Assembly: GCA_020466095.1 (NCBI GenBank)
Contig: CM035807.1
Span: forward strand, 53,410,752-53,474,751
Length of the DNA: 64,000 nt
From: Chlorops oryzae
Lineage: Eukaryota > Arthropoda > Insecta > Diptera > Chloropidae
Direction of reading: 5' to 3'
The notes under the pieces are model-generated. The model saw nothing but the letters and a program-made list of their open reading frames with translations, was not told the DNA's origin and ran no database searches. Both the position numbers and the translations under genes were made by a program. Positions 55,599 through 64,000 of this stretch are shown one piece after another; the stretch's first letter is position 1; every line of letters starts with the position of its first letter.

Positions 55599-58500
55599 CT
55601 GCAAGAAAGTGAAACATATATTGAATTTCATGTATTTGAATGTAGCAAGGGATTGTCGCGGTCATACAGTATATTCATTTACAAAGCGATTGAATACAAT
55701 ATTTCTTTTGAGATTTTCGCTGATAAATTATTGCAATATTTTCAAGCTTCTAGGCTAGATCGTTATATAACATATATATATATGTTAAACGTCGTAAACA
55801 CAAAACGAAAATATTATTATTTAATTTGCGAATACGTGTGTTACACCAGAATTAATCGAGTAGAACCATACAAGATATGAACAGATATTTCCAGCGTTCC
55901 CAGGAGATTTGATAAACAGATGTCCATCTGACTCTCTGCGCGTCTACATGTCTTTCCGTATATAATTTTCTTATCAAAGGATTAATTCTGTTGCATCGAA
56001 ATTCCTTCATGTGCTCATGGACACGTTACTGAGAACATGTTCCAACAGAACAGATCCAATCAGTTTTATCCTTGAGCTCACCTTTGGTTGGAAAAAATTA
56101 TTTCCAATAAAAATAATAGCCTTAAATTAAGTAAAGAAGCTTCATGAGTTTTCGTGAAGTATCAATTTTGAGAAGAAAACTCTTCAATTGATCCAGAAAT
56201 GATATTTTGGTAACGATATATTTAAAAAGTAACGCTTGTTATTTTGGTGTTCGATTTTCCTGGCATATGTAATATCCTTACATTTTGCTTGTTTAATGTT
56301 ATCACTGATTCCATTCCTCCAAAAAAGGACCAAAAGGTTTCTCTTTTTACCAAAGAAAAATGTAGATGTCACATCTGTTATAGCCAGAACTTAAAATCGA
56401 CAAACTGAGTACAGGAAACAATGAGCTGTTTTCGCCAAAAATGTGTATGCGAGCGCAATAATAACCTTAAAGTCGGTGCAAAATGTATTGACAATGAATA
56501 ATTTTGTTGAATAGGTAATGAATGTGGAATTATATATGACTTCAAATGCAAAAGATCTATGAGGATTTTCTAAAGTTTACATCCACATATATTGTTTGAT
56601 TGGAAAACCGCATGTTAGAGTAATCAAAATAATATTTTTATGATGATTTGAAAGTAAGAGATACCTCCAGTACTAGTGTGTGGTATAAAAGTTATGAAAG
56701 CTACCTTTAAAGCTTAACTTTTCAAGTGATCTTTATAGAATTTGATAAGTGCATATATTTTGGGGCGATAAGAAAGAGAAGAATAAATGTAACTTCCAAA
56801 AATTTGGAACGTTGGTGTGACAAAAGGTTGGTCCGTCATAAAGCAGGCCGCCAGGACAAGGATTTGCCTGAAAAATCCCAAAAACCTCCCCAAAATCGAT
56901 GTGTTTGGAGAAAAATAGAATTAATTTAAAATGAGTGTTTCTTGTAAGAGATCTCAATAAAAAATATATAGCGAATATTGTCAGGTTCGCCTGAGTGTAA
57001 CACCTCTACTTGTTTCTCTTATAAAGGATCGCAGAACGCTAGGGGTTTGTTTTTTGTTCGAAGAAAGAATAAAAGAAGTCCTAGAACAGCGGCTTGATTT
57101 TAAAAAAACTGCGGGTGAAAAATGATACAAAAGCCCTTGGTCTTATATTTGGTGAACTTTCAGGATCCGAATTTCCAAGCCTTCACAATGAAGAAAATAT
57201 AAATTGAAAAAGTTTAAATTTTATATCGATTCTATACAAGAAAAGCGCCCAAAACATTCTAAATATTGCAACTTTCAGCCCTAAATTAGCAATTTTGTCA
57301 GATCGCCTAAGGTGAAAAACACTTTGCTTCGTATGTTAAGTTTAGTTTTTTGACCTCAAACTATATGAAATTACTAGCACGTTTAAGTAGGAAGTAGCGG
57401 TTGATATCACAACGAACTCATGCAGGCAGACAGTCACCAAATATTAACTCTGGCTATGCTTGCATTTCATAATCAAGTTTCGCAGTGCAATTATTAAACT
57501 GGATAGGCTCGGCTTGGGAATGCTTCGCCGGAAATCCGAACACTTATGACAGGGAACAAGCCTTCAGCACTCAAAATGATATCGTGCAGAAAACAGAACT
57601 ACAAGCAGTTCTGATTTTCTTACGTGCGATACACTCATAAAAAAATGCAGCATAAGAATGTACCACCACCGCACAGTAAGCAGAAGTTGTTGCGCTTAAA
57701 AGCTCAACGGTCCAGTGAGTTGGTGTGATTATCTTATACACCCGAGTATCGGACCCGAATTCGATTATCACCCCTGAATTCGTATTGCACATAGAGCATG
57801 TGTGCTCGACTCAGAATCTGAATATCGAGTTAGATCCATAGCTGAGGCGGATAAAAATAAAAAAAAAAGATTTTTTACATCTTGTGAAAGTTCAAAGAAG
57901 ACAAAGAATCTTTTCTCTTGTTTTAACTTGTTCCTTTAAATCTACATTAAGCGATATACGAAAATGTTTTGCTCACAAACACTTTTTTCGCCATCGCATC
58001 ACTTAGCATGTCATGTCATGCCAGGAGGCACCAGAGACATTTTCTAATTCCAAGATGACAAGTTACCGGTGAATCCACTTTTCAACTCCTGAAAAAATGT
58101 CATACATAATGTCCTATGAAATCGCATTGCGTATCGACTCCAAAGTCACCCTTATTGCATCGTTGACGTCAGGGGGACATTTGCCTCTGCGTACAGTGGC
58201 TCTCGTCTTTCAACAGCCTTGCTCGTGACACCGCTTAGCCGAACCGGTACACTACATAAACTCCGATATACGAGGAAGTCGTAAGCACGATACAGATGAG
58301 CTAGCGGTGGTGTTGTTGAGACGCACCGCTATATATATTTTCAGGCAAAGATTTTAAGTCATCTTGAAAGCACGCCGCTATGATCGAGTGGAATTTACGA
58401 AAAGTTTGCTTACATCTGCTATTTAAATGATCCATTGAGCTCAACGCCTCTTGCCGTTTCAGCAGTAGTAAGTAGTACCGTTGTGCTGTGTTTCATGTTA

Positions 58501-59679
58501 TTTTTGAATTTGAGTCATAGACAAAATATTTTTTGACGCAGTGGGCGAACAGAAACATTTCACCGCTGCAGTTCTCTGGTGCAGAACAATAATGATTTAA
58601 ACAAGATCAATGATTATATGTACAACAAAATGAAAGAAATTTCGAACGATATCAGTGCTATGAATGATGGAAATCCGTTGCTGTAAGCTTGCGACAAGGG
58701 AAATTGTCAACACCAACCCCGAGGAAGTCAAGCAGCTGTTATTCAAAATTGAAGCGCCGCCGTATCAGAACGCGATTGAAACGGTGCAAATCGGAGAACC
58801 GACAGAGATCTCTAATAGCAAAGCCGTGCTATATGTGTAAGCGATGCCATGGGTCGATGGGTGTTTCTACCAACAATTGATTTTGAAAACTACGTCAAGA
58901 GAGGGCATGCAAGTTCATGTACCACTTTGTGATCTGATCTTTTGCAGAGCAGAGCTTTCGATTTGAGCTTTAAAATCAACACTTCTTTGATTTTCCGTTC
59001 AGAAAACCTTCAAAAGCTGCCGAAAAATAGCTGTCTCTCACGGTCATGAAAAGCTGTTATGTTAAACCAGCAAATACCGGCAAGAGAAGAATTGGTGGAG
59101 TAACTGGTGCGTAGCACGCTTGTTCCAATGAATTTAAGTGGCACTTAAGAGTCGAACAACGTCAACGGCGGTCTCGTTAGTTGCGTCGGAAGCTATTCGC
59201 GTCGAAAAATGTCCAAGCACTCTCCAATATAACTACCGCCACCAAAATCTAACCAAGTAATTGACAAAATTTTTAGGAAAAGAACACCAGAGTCACCATG
59301 TTCACCAGAGCTCCCATGAAAATATAAACACAAAAAATTATTGCACACTCCACCCCGTGTCCGATTCAATAAGAGATCGGCATTCCTCTAACCCTTCTCA
59401 AGTTAATCAAGGCTAATGCAAGAAAATGCAACAACAGTGGTGTTAATGACAAACTGCCAATCTCTATGGCAATTTCGAGAATCGAGTAAGGGTATTATAG
59501 GCAGACGAGCCTGCCCCCACAATAGCCGACACACACGTTTTGATCAACAGGCCAATACCGGTGCCAGTGGTAACTCCCACTAGCGACACATGAAACAACT
59601 ATCTTTTGTTTCGTTTTTAGATTTTTTGTTAATATGAAAATAAAATTATGTATAGAATGCAAAATTAAATCAAAAAAAG
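55599..59679. other. upstream intron or flank of scro; no gene recognised
   Basis: Mostly single-copy-looking AT-rich DNA. No second scro exon was found by eye. A plus-strand frame at 58689-58880 ends in a Cys/Lys/Arg-rich piece (CKSENRQRS...CYMCKRCHG) that faintly resembles the C-terminal Cys motif of piggyBac-type transposases, too weak to call. Confidence 0.4.
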
Positions 59680-60945
59680 TCAAAAGCTATGATATTGTTC
59701 AAAACAGTTTTCTGGCTGAAGGGCAACATTGAATTTTTTCAAGAAAAATTATGTCCGACCCCCACATTTCTTGCAGCGGTTGCATTTTCATTCTCCTTTT
59801 TTTACAATGTGATCTTTTTTGTCAAATCTTAGACTGTCAAGCAATGATTTTTGAGAAGAAGACACTCGTCATGGTTTGAGACTTGGTATTCCATATGATT
59901 TCAGGCATAACATCGCACATTGTCTTTTAAACTCCAGAATTGCTAGGCTTGCGATAGTTGTGCGATAGCTTGCCAGAAATTTGTCACACAAGTCCACGCC
60001 AACCATACATTTCTAATATTGCTTTATAGGAAACGGCATATTGAAGTCAACTCGTTTTTTTCCGCCGAAAATATCAACTAGCGTGGCCAATTGGATCCTA
60101 TGGTGTACAATTGGTAAGAAACGTTACCATGAATTATCCACCCATCTGGTGGTAAGAACTATTTTCGTAGCAGTGATATCATATGAGCCCCGCTCATATT
60201 TAGCAAATTTTTTTTTTTGTAAGTCAGATTCATATTTTTGGCAACTTCATTTTCGCGCAGCGATCCAGTACCTCAAATTTTACACTTTAGCAATCCTTTT
60301 AGCAAAGGAACGCTTGTAATCAAGTTATCAAAAAATAACTGAGTTCCAATCGGAAGTTACATTTCGAAGCCAATCCCAGTACAAAATCTCCACCTTGTCC
60401 AAATCCGAGCGAAGGTATATTTGTTGATAATCCACAACATGGCTCCGCATGAAGTAAGTGTCCATTGTGCTCAGCAATGCACCACAGTTAAAATCCAAAT
60501 CGGATTGGCTTACCACGAATTAATTGCTTAGCTCCATGTTTTCCAAAATATGGGATCATGCTTTTCTCGACACTAAGTAGTCCGCTGTTCGGAAGGTTTT
60601 AACATTTTCGTTAAGAATATCAAAAATGGGACGAATCTTAAACATTTTGTCTTTTAATAATTTTTTGTTTTATCAGCGAAATGTTAATATTTTAGAACAT
60701 TTTCAAATGTATTTTGCACCATTGAACCAGTAAATATAGGACAAACGCAGTCATCGTCGCCTTTCCAGGTGTGGATTAAATAACCCCGCAACAAGGCAAT
60801 CGATTACACCTTATCTCGATTGGTTGATTCAAAAGCAAAAACATATTTGTTTGAAAATATGGCAATATACGCCACGAAGGCGAATTCGTACATAAAACGC
60901 TGTAACAGTTCCTTCCTCTCAGACAAGAATAACACCGAACGCTAT
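59680..60945 (-). pseudogene. piggyBac-family transposase, decayed
   Basis: Minus-strand frames give, in order: MFKIRPIFDILNENVKTF (60645 downward), GKHGAKQLIRGKPIRFGF-like sequence, PIGTQLFFDNLITSVPLL (second catalytic D in FFDN), TRWVDNSW, KKRVDFNMPFPIKQY, KCMVGVDLCDKFLASYRTTI (the GGVDxxD third-Asp motif as VGVDLCD), and a C-terminal Cys motif NRCKKCGGRT...CCPSARKLF / ENCFEQYH. The segment that should hold the first catalytic D (SDESM-like) reads VSRKA-stop, so the active site is lost. Several frameshifts and stops. It lies in the upstream intron or flank of scro. Confidence 0.8.
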
Positions 60946-61369
60946 CAGGCTACTCGAGTATAAAATGGCAATAAATAAAAACATGAGCATCGGAAATGGA
61001 GTCCGTAAAGATCAACAAACAAATACAGATCTGAATAAAACGTGTTACAGAAAACACGAAAGGTATAGTTATTCTCTGAGCAGCAAATATTTTAAATGGA
61101 ATGACATCCAGCACAATAGAGGAACTTTTATTAGCAGATGCAAAATTGTTGTTAAAGAAACAGATTATTTTGATTTTCAAGACAGTTTCAGAAAAATTTT
61201 TCTAATTTAGCGCAAGGCAACGCATAAACATGATGTTATTAAGCGACATTTTTTTTAATAAAAAGAAGTATTGAATTAATAAAAAAAAATTTGACAGTTC
61301 CCACTCAAGGCACATTAACCTAAACGTTTTTTTTTTACTATATTTTCAAGAGCCCTTTTCAACAAAAAT
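60946..61369. other. no gene recognised
   Basis: An 81-codon plus-strand frame (60965-61210) is Lys/Asn-rich without recognisable motif and overlaps an opposite-strand frame. Probably chance or the eroded outer part of the piggyBac copy. Confidence 0.35.
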
Positions 61370-62090
61370 CGGAAGCCTCAGCAAGAAGTGTTCTTCCAAC
61401 TTAAAAAAAAAGGAGAAAAGGCAAAAGCATTGCGAGAGTACATACTTCGAAAAAAAAAAAATTTATATACCTATACACATATATATATCAAAATGACTCG
61501 AAAAGTACATGCACATACATGTTTAAAGATATAAAAAGTATTTGCATGAATGTATTTGAGAAATTTAAAGTTAGAACTTTTAAGATTTTACAGTTCTAAA
61601 TATCCGTAAGATGAGATCCACACACCAAAAACATCTACAACACAACTAGATAATCTTCATGGACTAAACCTACAGCAACTATAGCCACCATAACAGAACA
61701 TGTGACGTTTTCTGGTCTACAATCAATCAACAACACTTCAATGCAGCAAGACTTCCTCAGCAACGATCATTGGTTGAAAAGTTTTCACCACAGTTTTTAT
61801 AGAAAGTCACGATTCTCGTGGCTTTGCAGAAGAAGATGCGAAATGTTGGGTGTCACAACCGCACAAACAGTTCTTATACCCTCTTGCGAAAAAAAGTGCA
61901 ACACAGAAGCCGAGGCGTTCAGAAGCAAGTGAACGTAAAAGCTGACGTAAACAACCAAGCCTTGTAACAACAACAACAGCCACAAGTGCAATGGGAAAAA
62001 TTGAAATACGCTTCGCAAGCATAAGCTTGTAAGAATCAATAAATATCCAAAGAAAAATCGAAGAAATATTATGAAACCACTGTAAAATTT
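61370..62090 (+). repeat. 3' trailer and partial LTR of a second gag-only-family element
   Basis: 61500-61847 matches the trailer of the element at 4083-14737, including the ATTTGCAT octamer (61540-61547) and the TTCACGATTCTCGTGGCTTTGC block. TGTTGGGTGTCACAACCGCACAAACAGTTCTTATACC at 61848 onward matches its LTR start. The LTR lacks the 120-bp units and is broken off near 62090, where Gypsy integrase sequence begins. Confidence 0.8.
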
Positions 62091-62094
62091 CAAA

Positions 62095-62260
62095 CATTTA
62101 AAAGCACTGAAAAGGTTTGGCTTAAACAGCAGAATCGCAATAAAAAAATTTCACCACAATGGGAGGGCAGGTACACGGTAATTTCCGCTATTGGGCCTGT
62201 AAATATCAATCTTTTGAAAAAAATAAAGGAAATACCTACCATAACAAGCTTTTGAAACCA
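62095..62260 (+). pseudogene. Gypsy integrase C-terminal fragment
   Basis: Reads EKVWLKQQNRNKKISPQWEG then RYTVISAIGPVNINLLKK, the GPY/F-type module after the integrase core of Gypsy elements (VWL...PQWEGPYxV). A frameshift and stop follow at about 62240. Probably part of the same element as the gag/pol pieces from 62653. Confidence 0.6.
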
Positions 62261-62356
62261 TACCACAAGTAATAACAAGAATAATCCTTAAGATAATATT
62301 CTATTTCTTTCTCTAACTAACTTTAAACCAATTAGGATAATATTTCAGCAGCTAAG

Positions 62357-62605
62357 ATGGTGGCATTGCGCTTTATACTAAATATAAGACCTTTATCCCT
62401 CTTATTTTCCTTACTCAGATCCACATTCAGTAAAGAGGAATATTGGAATTCCTCAGCAACACAGAAGTTGAGAGAGAGACTGATAGCAGACAATAATAAC
62501 ACATTGGTTTCCAAAAACCTAAATAAGACTGCCCAGCAAAGACGAGGCAACATCATTATTTGTTTTGCTTTTTGCGGAACGAAGAAGCAACGCCGAAGAC
62601 TGTAG
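62357..62605 (+). CDS. 82-codon ORF with hydrophobic N-terminus, unknown
   Basis: Frame from ATG at 62357 to TAG at 62603-62605. The N-terminus MVALRFILNIRPLSLLFSLL is hydrophobic with Arg, like a signal anchor. The middle is polar with an N-glycosylation-type NSS, and the end is basic with two Cys (CFAFCGTKKQRRR). It sits between an integrase tail and a gag start, where an LTR would be expected. It may be a 3' accessory ORF of a Gypsy element or chance. Confidence 0.3.
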   Translation: MVALRFILNIRPLSLLFSLLRSTFSKEEYWNSSATQKLRERLIADNNNTLVSKNLNKTAQQRRGNIIICFAFCGTKKQRRRL

Positions 62606-62652
62606 TGTATATTAATAGTTCTTAGTTTCGTTGATTTATTTGGTTTTATAAC

Positions 62653-64000
62653 ATGGACAGGATAACACTTAGATTTTTAACGCTGGAAGATTTGCGAAAA
62701 ACCTGTATGAATTTAGGATAAACTCCAAGAGGGGAGAAATCAGAAGTTCAACGTCGAATATTATTGCATGAAGAATACCTGAAAAAAGAAAATAACTACC
62801 AACCTACCAGTTTAGTACCTACGATGAATTGGTTTGACGTCTGAAGTTACGTTTGGCATATTGATGTTAAAAGCAAAAAGAACAACTTAAGTGAAAAACC
62901 AGATAAAGCATCTATTAAGAACCTAAAGCTTCTATTAAGACCATAAAGCGAAAGAAAATAATGCAGACAGACGGCGAATTTTAAAGGATATAAGGATTTG
63001 GGACTCGAAAGGTAAGCACCGTGCTATAAGAGCAATCTTGAACACAGGCAGTGACTTAACTATAATTTCAACATTCAAGTATTTTGAGCTTTTTGGTGAA
63101 GGAGATCTCGTAGGAAAAGGTACAAACGTCAACGGTGTAGGGGGAGGTCAAGCAAAGACGAAAGGGATAATTAACGTTAGGATAGAGGTCGATAACATAC
63201 CACTTGTACTGAAAATGCACATTATGCATAAAGCTGATGCTCAATTAGAAATTACAATCGGCAATGACATCGTCAGGTCTTAAATATTCTTGGTTTCCGA
63301 AGTGAGCCACCTTTTTCCGGAAGATACGAGGCGCTGCACTCATGACCGCCGGTTTACTCGCACCCTCTAAAACAGTTTTCGAAGAAGAAGTCTAAATCTT
63401 CAATGTCATAGGTTTGACGAAGAGTACACTGTACGATGAACTCAATAAAGCGAATTTAGACCATAACACTAGAGAAGAAATAGAAAGGTTAGTCAGGAAC
63501 TATCGTTCGATCAGAAATCCCGATTTGCCAGTAAATTTGAGATTGCAATTAACCCACAGCATTCTATTTTTGTATGTTCTCGCCAAGCTTCCCGCCTGCG
63601 ACCGAGAAAAAGTCAATGCCCAGGTACAAGAGTAATTGAACAATGGAATAATTAGACTGAGTTCATCCGAATACTCCACACCAATCAAAAAATTGTCAAG
63701 AAGAAATATAAGTGAGCCGTTCTTGGTAAAATACCATTAATTGAATAAAAAAAATTTCCGGAGAAACTTCTTTTTGTTCCTTTCGACGAAGTTGGGGAAA
63801 GGTGGCTACCTTGGTCCGGATTTCACTATTTTCAATGCAATAAATTTTACAAAAGATGATCTTTAGTTTTTCTTTTGTATTATTTTTGCCAAATACTTCG
63901 GCATTAAATGACGAGACAATTACAGTTTAACTCCTGAACAATAAAATGAAAAACTACTTTTTCCATACCAATCTCGAACGAGCCAAGGTACACCATGCAA
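62653..64000 (+). pseudogene. Ty3/Gypsy gag start, protease and RT start, decayed
   Basis: From ATG at 62653: RITLRFLTLEDLRKTCMNLG then a stop, and RGEKSEVQRRILLHEEYLKK, a SAP-like helix pair found at the start of some Gypsy Gags. Most of gag is then missing. Protease at about 63030-63283: RAILNTGSDLTIIS, where the catalytic D is N, and LEITIGNDIV. From 63414 comes the lead-in to RT (LDHNTREEIERLVRNYRSI, then KLPACDREKVNAQVQE, a stop and LNNGIIRLSSSEYS). The sequence decays further and runs to the window edge. Confidence 0.7.

Noticed and set aside
58262..58276. GATATACGAGGAA, identical to part of the TIR at 28341
   Set aside because: A 13-base match without the rest of the TIR or an inverse partner nearby; can be chance in AT-rich DNA.
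58689..58880. Possible piggyBac C-terminal Cys motif on the plus strand
   Set aside because: Only one loose Cys/basic pattern, no other transposase block upstream in any frame.

Overview
The window is AT-rich insect DNA, most consistent with a dipteran such as a tephritid-type fly, and it is almost entirely transposable elements laid into the introns of a host gene. The only host coding sequence I recognise is one minus-strand exon at 55447-55598. It encodes the N-terminal edge of an NK2-class homeodomain and best fits scarecrow (scro), the NKX2-1 orthologue. The rest of the homeodomain is not in the window, so positions 1-55446 would be intron if the gene is intact, and 55599-64000 would be upstream intron or flank.

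Layout: 1-4082 holds eroded non-LTR and Gypsy scraps. 4083-14737 is a complete LTR retrotransposon with a 4-bp target duplication, a zinc-knuckle Gag and no recognisable protease, reverse transcriptase or integrase. Nested in its 3' untranslated region at 8379-12573 is a DNA transposon with ~1-kb inverted arms; one arm leads into a nearly intact three-exon transposase, the other encodes a truncated 117-residue N-terminal version with intact splice sites. 14742-21589 holds a dispersed repeat, a Gypsy integrase fragment, a coding-like 60-bp tandem repeat, a Jockey-type RT pseudogene and a Tc1-like remnant. 21590-30340 is a decayed Ty3/Gypsy element with highly repetitive LTRs, split by a 1.5-kb TIR element at 26888-28375. 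30960-31970 is a CR1/Jockey-like fragment.

32745-40353 is a young mdg1/412-like LTR element: 725-bp LTRs about 1% apart, CTAG target duplication, tRNA-Arg-type primer site, three small leader ORFs, full gag, and pol with one frameshift and one stop. 40354-45758 carries dispersed repeats, a BEL/Pao protease scrap, a TTAA-flanked piggyBac-type MITE and a Himar1-like mariner with a crippling deletion. 45760-51060 is a decayed LOA-type non-LTR element with RNase H. 51110-53760 has a mariner C-terminus, inverted copies of the repeats seen left of LOA, and unrecognised ORFs. After the scro exon come a dead piggyBac transposase (59680-60945), a second fragment of the gag-only family (61370-62090) and Gypsy gag, protease and RT pieces running off the right edge.

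The elements do not form one pathway; they are independent insertions, many nested. The points most worth follow-up are the inverted-duplicated DNA transposon with its possible truncated repressor, the gag-only LTR family, and the very long TE-filled intron splitting a homeobox. All family calls come from reading translations by eye; no search was run.
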